A stretch of 49,907 nucleotides of DNA, taken from positions 1 through 49,907 of the forward strand of contig JBFMFY010000019.1 of the NCBI GenBank assembly GCA_040751955.1, written 5' to 3'. The notes under the pieces are model-generated. The model saw only the letters and a program-made list of their open reading frames with translations, made no database searches and had not been told where the DNA came from. Each line of letters opens with the position of its first letter. Position 1 is the first letter of the stretch. Of the stretch, positions 7,999 through 16,016 are shown one piece after another. The position numbers were made by a program, and so were the translations under genes. Origin of the DNA: SpSt-333 sp040751955 (GTDB lineage: Bacteria > Bacteroidota > Ignavibacteria > UBA10030 > UBA8401).

Positions 7999-9273
7999 CT
8001 ATTTGATGAAGATTCCCTGAAACATCAGTTGATAGAGTCCGTCAAAGAATACCATGCCGCTGTTCAGCCCGACATATACGGAAGGGATGGCAACATTCAG
8101 GAGATGAAGATACCGCTGATGCCGAATAGAAATAAGAGCGTACCGCTTTGAATACTCGATCGCAAATAAGAATGGAAGAAATCCGAGCGCCAATAATCTC
8201 GTCGTATCAACAGCAAGAACTGTTGCGGCAATGCCCGGAATGAGTAAAACAACGAACGCTTTAGATTGAGCAGGAAAACGATAGATCGCAACAACAAGAA
8301 AAACCCACATCACTTTGTATGAGAGCAGGATGCCAAGCAGTTCTCGATGCGGATTAGACAGCAGCCACTCCAATCCTCCAATGCCTCCTACATTCCGTAC
8401 GCCAATCAGCCTTTCAATATCAAAGCCAAAGCTGACAATCCAGCAAATGGTATATAAAAGTACAGCCGCAGCAAATAATTTTTTCTCATACGCAGTAAAA
8501 TAAAGCAATGAGACCGCCGCGAACAACAACACACTCGACTCATGAACAAAGAGCGCAACGATAACAATTGCAAGGCGACCGAACGAGTTCATCGGTACGG
8601 TGAAGAGTATCAGCGCACACAGAATCACCAGTGACTCAGTATAGCCGGGTGATTGAAACTGCGTCGCTATCACGCATGTTGTCGCTAAAGAAATTATTTC
8701 GAGCCGGGAAAGAGTAATGCTCCTGATTTCAAAAAAGAGTTGAAGCCCTACAATACACCAAAAAGAAATAACGAGACTGAAAAGATGGTATAGTACGGCA
8801 TCCTTGAATTGCAGAAAGTACGCCAATGCCGGCATCATCAACCGTTGATGCAACTGGAGGCTCGGATCGTTTGATGTGAACGGATCGATACTCAATGCAG
8901 CATAACCCACTCCCATAATCCCCAATTTTGCAGGCAGAACCAAAATTGATAGAACCATGCTGACAATGAAAGAATTCTGCAACAAACGCCCGAAAGGAAT
9001 TTTTCCTTTTCTGTCATGAAGGAAAAGTGCAACTTGCTTTCCGATGATCACAAGCAGCGAACCGGTAACGACAAAGAATAATAGTCCCCGGAAAAAATTG
9101 ATTGTCGTAACATGCTGCGTTGTCAGGTTGCGAGCGAGTGAAGGAACAAGGGGCAACAATAACTGAGAAGGTGAGTGAATGACGATACTCCCGCCGAGAG
9201 CCAACAACAGCAAGAGCCATTCCTGCCGTCGGGTCAAATGTCCGGTGCGCGGGGAGAGAGGAAGTGAAAGCAT
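7999..9273 (-). CDS. Polytopic membrane protein of unknown function
   Basis: A 424-residue protein with about ten hydrophobic segments and short loops. No family was recognised. A possible functional loop lies near residues 130-145 (ALSIDPFTSNDPSLQLHQR), where Asp, Asn and His cluster before a membrane segment, as in many GT-C type glycosyltransferases and other lipid-sugar enzymes. The gene is co-directional with, and 7 nt from, the TMTC-like gene, which suggests a shared role in envelope glycosylation. The N-terminal RRQEW before the first helix fits inside-positive topology. The start codon has no clear ribosome binding site, so the first residues are uncertain. Confidence 0.55.
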   Translation of the reverse strand: MLSLPLSPRTGHLTRRQEWLLLLLALGGSIVIHSPSQLLLPLVPSLARNLTTQHVTTINFFRGLLFFVVTGSLLVIIGKQVALFLHDRKGKIPFGRLLQNSFIVSMVLSILVLPAKLGIMGVGYAALSIDPFTSNDPSLQLHQRLMMPALAYFLQFKDAVLYHLFSLVISFWCIVGLQLFFEIRSITLSRLEIISLATTCVIATQFQSPGYTESLVILCALILFTVPMNSFGRLAIVIVALFVHESSVLLFAAVSLLYFTAYEKKLFAAAVLLYTICWIVSFGFDIERLIGVRNVGGIGGLEWLLSNPHRELLGILLSYKVMWVFLVVAIYRFPAQSKAFVVLLIPGIAATVLAVDTTRLLALGFLPFLFAIEYSKRYALISIRHQRYLHLLNVAIPSVYVGLNSGMVFFDGLYQLMFQGIFIK

Positions 9274-9285
9274 GTGATCAATCTA

Positions 9286-9307
9286 AAAGAATTTGTCTGA
9301 AAGACAA
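9286..9307 (-). terminator. Possible weak terminator after the thermonuclease-like gene
   Basis: On the minus strand TTGTCT-TTC-AGACAA (9307-9293) is followed by ATTCTTTT. The stem is only 6 bp, and it is nested within a TGTGAT / ATCACA inverted repeat. It lies between the stop at 9318 and the next start at 9273. Confidence 0.35.
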
Positions 9308-9317
9308 TCCTATCACA

Positions 9318-9674
9318 TCAATATTTTTTGTATTCGGCGAATCCCTGCTCTACCATAAGATCGTTCACATTCAAACGTTTTCCTCCCTTATCCAGTATCC
9401 AGATTTCAGCAAGAAAGCGTCCGTATTTTTCTTTTTTGTCTTTGATGGTCTCGAGTGTTACTTCCTTTTTCTCGATCAAAGAGGCGAGAAATTTTTGCGA
9501 CTCGCGCCCCTTTGATTTTGACGCTCCGACAATCTCCGGAGCATTAATACGGTGCAGCCGCAGTTTTTCTCCCCGTATCCATATCCCGAATCCGAGATCG
9601 ATATCTGCGGTGCATGTGTCGCCGTCATAAACATTTGTGATGAGTGCTTTGTAATGGAATAAGTTCGATTTCAT
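9318..9674 (-). CDS. Thermonuclease-like (SNase domain) protein
   Basis: A 118-residue protein that is almost entirely one SNase (OB-fold) domain. Staphylococcal nuclease active-site positions can be matched: VYDGDT with D17/D19 (metal site), LRLHRINAPE with R39 and E47 (general base region), and KYGRFLAEI with R86. The Asp40 equivalent is Asn44, as in several bacterial homologues. No signal peptide is visible, so it may act in the cytoplasm or be the mature-length form of an exported enzyme. It starts 9 nt after the subtilase stop with an AAGGCA ribosome binding site, and is probably the last gene of the secA-lipoprotein-subtilase cluster. Confidence 0.85.
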   Translation of the reverse strand: MKSNLFHYKALITNVYDGDTCTADIDLGFGIWIRGEKLRLHRINAPEIVGASKSKGRESQKFLASLIEKKEVTLETIKDKKEKYGRFLAEIWILDKGGKRLNVNDLMVEQGFAEYKKY

Positions 9675-9683
9675 TGAAGTGCC

Positions 9684-11828
9684 TTATTTTAGAACCAGCA
9701 TTTTTTTGGTCTGTGTATATGGTCCTGCCGCCACCGTATAGAAATATATTCCGCTCGATACTCCTGACGCATCAAACGTTGTAGCATACTCTCCGGCGGC
9801 GACCTCCTCGTTCACCAACGTCGCGATCTCCTCTCCCAGCAGGGAATATACTTTTACAGTTACAAAACTGCGTGATGGAATTGAAAATGAAATTTTGGTC
9901 GAAGGATTAAATGGATTTGGATAGTTTTGGTGAACTACGAATGTATTTGGGACAACTTTTGATTCCAATTGAACGGAAAGTATATTCTGCAAAACTGCCT
10001 GTGCATCCACCTTGCCGTTTCCCCATTGTGCGTTTGGTACGCTGCCGACATTTGTGTCGGTCCGAGCTGTAGTGATTAACGCTGAACGAATTTGTGCCGC
10101 TGTCAGCGTTGGTTTTGCCTGCAGCATTAACGCAACAAGTCCGGCAACATGAGGCGAAGCCATGCTTGTTCCCTGTTCAATCACATATTTACCCGAGGGA
10201 GCTACAAGAAAACTGTTTGGAAACGCAGCAGACGAAGACCTTGCTGCAGCAATCGCTTGTCCTGGTGCACTAATATCCGGTTTCTGTCTGCCGTCGCGTG
10301 TTGGTCCCATGCTTGAGAAAGTCGAAAAATTATTGGTTCTATTTACTCCACCGTACCCTACATTTCCTGCCAATGACGTCCACGACCATTTCGTTACATA
10401 CGCACCGACTGTGATGGCACTTTCCGCGGTTCCCGGCATCCCAACGAGCTTGGTAAATGAATTCCCCGAATTAAATTGAGCCCCCATTGACGATGCGGCA
10501 AGCCATATATCGAAAGTTCCTCCTTGCGGTACTGACCCTGCCGTAACCGTGATCGTCCAAGAAGTACTCGGAGTCGGTGTTGTAGTGGCAACCGCATCAT
10601 ATATTTCGATGAAGCATTCTTTTGCTCCTTTGGAATTTACTGCTCCGGTCCCGTTCACGATGTGTACTTGACCGTTTGGTGTGGAAACATTTTGCGAGGC
10701 ACCTGTTGCCGCTTGTACTGTTGTATTGTTCGGTGTCTTTACGGAAACGGTAAAGTTATCTCCGCTCTTGTACCACATCGTCAAATAAACAAAATCATTT
10801 GCAGCACCGGATGTGGGAGTGTATGTCGGAATTTCAAACGTAAAAACTTTGCTCGCACTTTGAGCGAGCGTTGCTCCGCCATAAATCGGATCGGAACCTT
10901 CGTTACCCGCCGCAATTACTATTTGCCTTCCGGCTGTACCCAATTCCGATTCAACCGCAACTTCTTCTGCCGATGTACCATCGTGCGCGCCGTCGTGTCC
11001 GCCAAGACTCATGTTGATGACAAACGGTTTCCCGAGCGCAACAGCTTTTTGGCGAATGTAGGTGATACCATTGATGATGTTCGTTGTTGAAAAACCTTCA
11101 TCTCCCCCTTTTACGATGATAAGGTCGGCTTCCGGGGCAACACCTTTGTATGTTCCACCCGATGTGGAACCATCGCCAGCTGCTGTACTCGCCACGTGCG
11201 TGCCGTGTCCGGAAAAATCCTCCTCATCAACGACACCTGCCGGTGTTCCGTCGAGTTCGTTGTTGATCTGGGTTTGCGTGAATTCTTTTCCCGTCGTCAA
11301 GTCATTCAGGAAAAGAATCCGGGATTTGGTTGTATCACTATCCAGACGGAAATCCTGATGCTTCCAATCAATACCGCTGTCGATAATGCCGACGATGACC
11401 CCGCTCCCTTTGTACGCTGTACTGTTCACCAGACCAGCATGGAGTTTATCTACTTTCATTTCGACCAAACTCTTATCCAATTTTGGATAGCGCATTTTTG
11501 GTGCTTCTACATAGATTGTTGAAGGGAGATCGGCAAGAGAGATCAATTGACTAACGGAGACTTTTGCCGTAAAAAAATGTTCGTAGGTTGCAATTGGTTC
11601 AACTCCAATTTTTTTTGCTTCATCGGCGGATGTGCTGAAGACGATCACATCTGCACGCAACGATTGTCCTTGTGTCTTAAAGAATTTTGTTTTTGTGTCA
11701 GGAGTTGAATTGTTCGACACCTGATCTATCTCATCCCACAGACGAACATCAATCTTACTTTTGTTGTACGATTGAGCATTTGCAATGGAAACCAATAACA
11801 GCACCACAACCGATAAACGCACTATCAT
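9684..11828 (-). CDS. Secreted S8 subtilisin-like protease with T9SS sorting domain
   Basis: A 714-residue secreted serine protease when started at ATG 11828. That start has an AGGAG ribosome binding site and gives a clean signal peptide (MIVRLSVVVLLLVSIANAQS); the frame extends 21 codons further but without these signs. Residues about 40-120 form an I9-like propeptide. The catalytic triad is D150 (GIIDSGID), H208 (GHGTHVAS) and S555 (GTSMASPHVAG), with oxyanion Asn309 (AAGNEG). An insert of about 190 residues between Asn and Ser may be a PA or jelly-roll module. The C-terminal 80 residues (NYPNPFNPSTKISF ... GIYFYTV ... KKMLVLK) are a type A sorting domain, so export across the outer membrane by the type IX system is expected. 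Confidence 0.92.
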   Translation of the reverse strand: MIVRLSVVVLLLVSIANAQSYNKSKIDVRLWDEIDQVSNNSTPDTKTKFFKTQGQSLRADVIVFSTSADEAKKIGVEPIATYEHFFTAKVSVSQLISLADLPSTIYVEAPKMRYPKLDKSLVEMKVDKLHAGLVNSTAYKGSGVIVGIIDSGIDWKHQDFRLDSDTTKSRILFLNDLTTGKEFTQTQINNELDGTPAGVVDEEDFSGHGTHVASTAAGDGSTSGGTYKGVAPEADLIIVKGGDEGFSTTNIINGITYIRQKAVALGKPFVINMSLGGHDGAHDGTSAEEVAVESELGTAGRQIVIAAGNEGSDPIYGGATLAQSASKVFTFEIPTYTPTSGAANDFVYLTMWYKSGDNFTVSVKTPNNTTVQAATGASQNVSTPNGQVHIVNGTGAVNSKGAKECFIEIYDAVATTTPTPSTSWTITVTAGSVPQGGTFDIWLAASSMGAQFNSGNSFTKLVGMPGTAESAITVGAYVTKWSWTSLAGNVGYGGVNRTNNFSTFSSMGPTRDGRQKPDISAPGQAIAAARSSSAAFPNSFLVAPSGKYVIEQGTSMASPHVAGLVALMLQAKPTLTAAQIRSALITTARTDTNVGSVPNAQWGNGKVDAQAVLQNILSVQLESKVVPNTFVVHQNYPNPFNPSTKISFSIPSRSFVTVKVYSLLGEEIATLVNEEVAAGEYATTFDASGVSSGIYFYTVAAGPYTQTKKMLVLK

Positions 11829-11844
11829 AGGAACTCCTGACATG

Positions 11845-12219
11845 TTATTTGATGGGAAACAGTATTTTGGGAATGTCAATATACTGAACATTTTTGTGCC
11901 TGCACAATGAAGAAATTTCCTCTTTTGTCAAATGACCGAGCGCAACCTTTGCATTAGGAATGGAAAGGGCGGGAAATGATTCCGAAATTCCTGCACTATC
12001 GGTCATGATGACGGTGACACTGATGCGAACGGTATCCTGAACAGTTTTGGTAAGGATACTTTGAAGTGATGCCGATACTTTGTCATTGCAGTTTGTATTC
12101 TGCATCTGAGGCGTAGAACAAGCACAAACCAATGAAGTAAGAAGGAGTAAAAAAAATAAATTGCCGGATACGCGAATCAGACCATTGGTAATGTCTTTCA
12201 GGAAATATTTCTGACTCAC
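11845..12219 (-). CDS. Small lipoprotein resembling a subtilase propeptide (I9-like)
   Basis: A 124-residue protein if started at GTG 12219, which overlaps the secA stop as GTGTGA with GGAAAG just upstream; a start 17 codons earlier inside secA is possible but gives a worse signal peptide. A hydrophobic stretch LFFLLLLTSLVCAC ends in a lipobox (Cys about 34), so it is a probable lipoprotein. The mature part can be aligned by eye to the propeptide of the adjacent subtilase: VRISVTVIMTD with LRADVIVFSTS, then AKVALGHLTKEEISSL with AKVSVSQLISLADL, then YIDIPKILFP with YVEAPKMRYP. It may be an inhibitor or folding helper of that protease. This is inference from pattern and position; no named family is certain. 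Confidence 0.65.
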   Translation of the reverse strand: MSQKYFLKDITNGLIRVSGNLFFLLLLTSLVCACSTPQMQNTNCNDKVSASLQSILTKTVQDTVRISVTVIMTDSAGISESFPALSIPNAKVALGHLTKEEISSLCRHKNVQYIDIPKILFPIK

Positions 12220-15200
12220 ACATTCTTTCCGTGGCAATGTTTGTATTTCTTGCCGCTGCCGCACGGACACGGATCGTTGCGTCCGACCTTCTCTCCAGCA
12301 ATTATTTGTTGGACGACCGGCGCTTGCTGCTGGCGTTGCAGCTGTCCATCTTCTCCGTCAATTGTCCCCTGGATTCCCATGCCTGTCGATGCCGCATGTG
12401 TCAATTTCATTCGCTCTTGTTGCAGGCTGCGCCGCTGTTGTTGTGCCTGCAGTTGCTGCTGATTTTCGGGGAAGAGTTTGAAGACCAGGTTGAGCGCTTC
12501 CCGGTTAATCATGCCGATCAACTCGATGAACATCCGGTATGCCTCGGATTTGTATTCAAGGATCGGATCTTTCTGCCCGTACGCCCGCAGATAAATTCCC
12601 TCTTTCAGGTCATCCATCTCTCGCAGATGTTCTTTCCATCGGGTATCTATCACCTGAAGTAGGGCAATCTTTTGGATGAACTTCATCGCATCCTCGCCGA
12701 CCGTTTCACGTTTTCGCTTCAGGAATTCCCGTGCAGTCTCCATCACTTTTTCCATCACGCCGTTTGCACCGAGCGATTGGAATTCCGACGGAGTTATGTG
12801 AACATCGATCAGGAGATTCGTCCGCAACTCGTCTATCATCTCATCGATCGTTCCCGGCTCATAATGCCGCTCAACAACATCGGCGACATAATCGTCCAGC
12901 ATTTGATAGATATCGTCATCAAGATGCTCGCCGAGAAGCGCATGGCGCCGTTTGGAGTAAATGACCTCGCGCTGCTGGTTCATCACGTTGTCGTACTCCA
13001 GCAGCCGTTTTCGGATACCGAAGTTGTTCTCTTCCACTTTCTTCTGTGCCCGTTCGATCATGCGGGTGATCATCGGATGTTCGATCACTTCTCCCTCTTC
13101 CGCACCGAGTTTCGTCATGATGTTTGCGACACGATCGCTGCCAAAGAGCCGCATCAAATCATCTTCCAGCGACAGATAGAATCGTGTTGTGCCGGGATCG
13201 CCTTGACGTCCCGCACGACCGCGCAACTGCCGATCAATGCGACGCGCCTCGTGCCGTTCGGTTCCGACAATAGCAAGCCCGCCGACTTCTTTTACTCCCG
13301 GACCAAGTTTAATATCTGTTCCGCGTCCCGCCATATTCGTTGCAATAGTGACCGAACCTGCCAGCCCGGCATTGGCAACAATTTCGGCTTCACGTTGATG
13401 TTGCTTGGCGTTCAACACGTTGTGAGGAATTTTTTCGCGGCTCAACATTCTGCTGATTGTTTCGGATACTTCAACGCTTGTTGTTCCGACGAGTACCGGC
13501 TGTTTTTTTTCACGAAGAGTTTTTATCTCTGCGATGACGGCATTGTATTTTTCTCTCTTCGTCCGATACACAAGATCATTCATATCTTCACGAACAACAG
13601 GTTTGTTCGTCGGGATCACGACAACATCCAATTTATAGATGTCGAAAAATTCGGCAGATTCCGTCTCGGCAGTTCCGGTCATGCCGGCGAGTTTTTTATA
13701 GAGGCGGAAATAATTCTGCAGCGTCACAGTCGCGAGCGTCTGCGTATCACGCTCAACCTTCACTCCTTCTTTCGCTTCGATCGCCTGATGCAATCCGTCC
13801 GAATATCGCCTGCCATGCAGTACGCGACCCGTGAATTCATCGACGATCTGAACTTTGCCGTCGTCCGTAACAACATACTCCACATCTTTTTCATACAGCG
13901 AATATGCGCGCAGCAATTGACGGACGGTGTGAATCCTATCGCTTCGTTCAGCGTAAATTTTGTTCAGTTCATCCTTCTTCAGTTGTTTCTGTTCGAACGA
14001 TATGGATGAATCACCTTCCAGCTCGCTCAATTCCGCACCGATATCAGGGAGAACGAACATATCCTTATCTGTACCGCTGGCAAGAAACTCGCGTCCTTTT
14101 TCAGTCAGGTCGATGGAATGGTTTTTCTCGTCGACTGAAAAGTACAGTTCATCGTCGATCTCATGCATGCGCTTGTTCTGTTCCGCCATGTATTCCGCTT
14201 CGGTTTGCAGCATCAATTTTTTCGGTGCACCTTCGGCGAACATCTTTGCCAATCTTTTGTTCTTCGGATCGCCGCGATACCCGCGCAGTAAAAGAATCCC
14301 CGCTTCCTTTTCTTTTCCTTCGGCGAGAAGTTTCTCCGCTTCACCGACGATCTTTGCAACAAAGTTTCTCTGCATACTCACCAGCCGTTCCACGCGCGGC
14401 TTCATCTCGTTGAACTTGTGGTCATCCACTTCTACGGGACCGCTGATGATTAACGGTGTCCGCGCTTCGTCGATCAAGACAGAGTCAACCTCATCCACAA
14501 TGGCATAATAATGACCGCGCTGCACCATCTCGTCCGGGACATGCACCATGTTGTCGCGAAGATAATCGAAACCGAATTCGTTGTTCGTTCCGTACGTGAT
14601 GTCGCAGTTGTATTGTTCACGGCGCACAAATGGATTTTGATTCTGCACGATGCATCCGACTGTCATGCCGTGGAACAGGAATACTCTTCCCATCCACTCG
14701 CTGTCGCGGCGGGCAAGATAGTCGTTGACCGTTACAAGGTGCACGCCGCGTCCGGCAAGCGCATTTAAATACATCGGCGACACGGCAACAAGTGTTTTTC
14801 CTTCACCGGTCGCCATTTCCGAAATTTTTCCCTGATGCAGCACGATTCCCCCCATCAACTGCACGTCGTACGGGACCATTTCCCATTTCATCTTATGTCC
14901 GACGACATCCCACTCCTGACCGACAAGACGGCGGCAGGTATCTTTCACAACAGCAAACGCTTCGGGAAGAATCTCGTCAAGAGTCTCTTGAATTGCTGAG
15001 TATTCTTCTTTCTCAAGAGATTCCAACTCGGTGAATAACTCTTCGCGCTTTGCGGGATCTGATTCACTCTTCAATTGGTTTTGTATCTCGTCAATGCGTC
15101 CACGAATCTCTTTCACCGCTTCGGCGATCGTCTGCTTGAATCCCGCGGTTTTGGCACGCAGTTCGTCGTCACTCAATGATTGCAAAGTTGCGTAGTGAGC

Positions 15201-15284
15201 ATTGATCTCCTTGACCAGCGGAAGCAACTTTGAAATATCCTGTTCTTTTTTACTGCCGAACAATTTGCTGAAAAATTTTAACAT
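12216..15284 (-). CDS. secA: Preprotein translocase ATPase SecA
   Basis: Cytoplasmic motor that pushes unfolded preproteins through SecYEG. The 1022 residues are longer than the roughly 900 of E. coli SecA because of an extended N-terminal linker and the insert in the region about 300-440 seen in Bacteroidota-type SecA. Visible are Walker A MATGEGKTL (157-165), the DEVDSVLIDEARTPL DEAD-box region, GRGTDIKLG, and QLRGRAGRQGDPG in the second motor domain. The C-terminus is a SEC-C zinc motif (CPCGSGKKYKHCH, ligands C1006, C1008, C1017, H1018), which binds SecB or ribosomes. A Gln/Arg-rich linker precedes it. Its stop overlaps the start of the downstream lipoprotein, implying coupled translation. 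Confidence 0.98.
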   Translation of the reverse strand: MLKFFSKLFGSKKEQDISKLLPLVKEINAHYATLQSLSDDELRAKTAGFKQTIAEAVKEIRGRIDEIQNQLKSESDPAKREELFTELESLEKEEYSAIQETLDEILPEAFAVVKDTCRRLVGQEWDVVGHKMKWEMVPYDVQLMGGIVLHQGKISEMATGEGKTLVAVSPMYLNALAGRGVHLVTVNDYLARRDSEWMGRVFLFHGMTVGCIVQNQNPFVRREQYNCDITYGTNNEFGFDYLRDNMVHVPDEMVQRGHYYAIVDEVDSVLIDEARTPLIISGPVEVDDHKFNEMKPRVERLVSMQRNFVAKIVGEAEKLLAEGKEKEAGILLLRGYRGDPKNKRLAKMFAEGAPKKLMLQTEAEYMAEQNKRMHEIDDELYFSVDEKNHSIDLTEKGREFLASGTDKDMFVLPDIGAELSELEGDSSISFEQKQLKKDELNKIYAERSDRIHTVRQLLRAYSLYEKDVEYVVTDDGKVQIVDEFTGRVLHGRRYSDGLHQAIEAKEGVKVERDTQTLATVTLQNYFRLYKKLAGMTGTAETESAEFFDIYKLDVVVIPTNKPVVREDMNDLVYRTKREKYNAVIAEIKTLREKKQPVLVGTTSVEVSETISRMLSREKIPHNVLNAKQHQREAEIVANAGLAGSVTIATNMAGRGTDIKLGPGVKEVGGLAIVGTERHEARRIDRQLRGRAGRQGDPGTTRFYLSLEDDLMRLFGSDRVANIMTKLGAEEGEVIEHPMITRMIERAQKKVEENNFGIRKRLLEYDNVMNQQREVIYSKRRHALLGEHLDDDIYQMLDDYVADVVERHYEPGTIDEMIDELRTNLLIDVHITPSEFQSLGANGVMEKVMETAREFLKRKRETVGEDAMKFIQKIALLQVIDTRWKEHLREMDDLKEGIYLRAYGQKDPILEYKSEAYRMFIELIGMINREALNLVFKLFPENQQQLQAQQQRRSLQQERMKLTHAASTGMGIQGTIDGEDGQLQRQQQAPVVQQIIAGEKVGRNDPCPCGSGKKYKHCHGKNV

Positions 15285-15315
15285 CTCTGCGAGTATCCTT
15301 TTTTATAACTGATTT

Positions 15316-15879
15316 TTATTTCTTCGTTTTTCTTTGTGCACCGGTCCACTTGATCTCCGGATGCTTTTCACTATGATTCGCGAACCGCGCCAGTACGAAC
15401 AGCAGGTCGGAAAGACGGTTGAGGTACACAACAACGTCGGTGCCGATATTCTCATTCCGTGATAACCGCACAACAGCCCGCTCTGCCCGGCGGCAGACGG
15501 TTCGCGCAAGATGAAGATGCGATGCGACCTTTGAACCGCCGGGAAGAATAAAGACCTTCAACGGTTTGAGTTTGATTTCCAATGAATCAATCACCTTCTC
15601 CAATTCCGTCACATGTGCAGCAGTGATCCTCGGAATATAATCATCCTTTGCGTTTTTCGGTGTTGCAAGGTCAGCGCCGAGTTCGAAAAGTTGATGCTGC
15701 AACAGATCAAGGATGGCATCTATCTTTTTCTTCGGCTTCATTGCACGGGCAACGCCGAGCAGCGAATTCAGTTCATCAACCGAGCCGTATGCTTCAATGC
15801 GGAGTGCATCTTTCGGTACCCGCTCCCCACCGAACAGCGAAGTCTCGCCTGTGTCTCCCGCTTTAGTATAGATTTTCAT
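15316..15879 (-). CDS. Cob(I)alamin adenosyltransferase, PduO type
   Basis: Transfers the adenosyl group of ATP to cob(I)alamin, producing adenosylcobalamin. Family hallmarks are the N-terminal MKIYTKAGDTGETSLFGG (ATP-binding), RIEAYGSVDELNSLLG, the RTVCRRAERAVVRL helix and NRLSDLLFVLARFAN. The start at ATG 15879 places the conserved KIYTKxGDxG at residue 2, as in homologues; a GTG nine codons upstream falls inside a palindrome and is unlikely. Length 187 residues. No cobalamin riboswitch is visible upstream and no B12-dependent enzyme is in the window. The function call is firm; the pathway served is not visible here. Confidence 0.93.
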   Translation of the reverse strand: MKIYTKAGDTGETSLFGGERVPKDALRIEAYGSVDELNSLLGVARAMKPKKKIDAILDLLQHQLFELGADLATPKNAKDDYIPRITAAHVTELEKVIDSLEIKLKPLKVFILPGGSKVASHLHLARTVCRRAERAVVRLSRNENIGTDVVVYLNRLSDLLFVLARFANHSEKHPEIKWTGAQRKTKK

Positions 15880-15897
15880 ATTCAGATAAAAACAATT

Positions 15898-15924
15898 GTA
15901 GGACACCTTATCAAGGTGTCCTAC
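15898..15924. repeat. Perfect 12-bp palindrome upstream of the adenosyltransferase
   Basis: GTAGGACACCTT, a 3-nt spacer (ATC) and AAGGTGTCCTAC form a perfect inverted repeat. It lies 18 nt before the adenosyltransferase ATG and about 30 nt after the terminator of the preceding gene. It could be an operator, an RNA hairpin in the leader, or a dispersed REP-like element. No second copy was noticed in the window. Confidence 0.8.
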
Positions 15925-15956
15925 TGGTATAATTTACCAATTCTTCCCGGCATCTC

Positions 15957-15991
15957 CAAAAACAAAAAAGCCCCGCAAGAAGTGCGGGGCT
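15957..15991 (-). terminator. Rho-independent terminator after the TonB-dependent receptor
   Basis: On the minus strand, stem AGCCCCGCA / TGCGGGGCT with a 5-nt loop is followed by TTTTTGTTTTT. It starts 26 nt after the receptor stop codon. Confidence 0.93.
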
Positions 15992-16016
15992 GGAAGAAAT
16001 ATCTTCTGATCTTGGT

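Noticed and set aside
12672..14009. Long plus-strand open frame of 445 codons opposite secA
   Set aside because: It is antisense to the conserved SecA motor domain; its protein has shadow-like composition (rich in His, Phe, Arg) and no domain.
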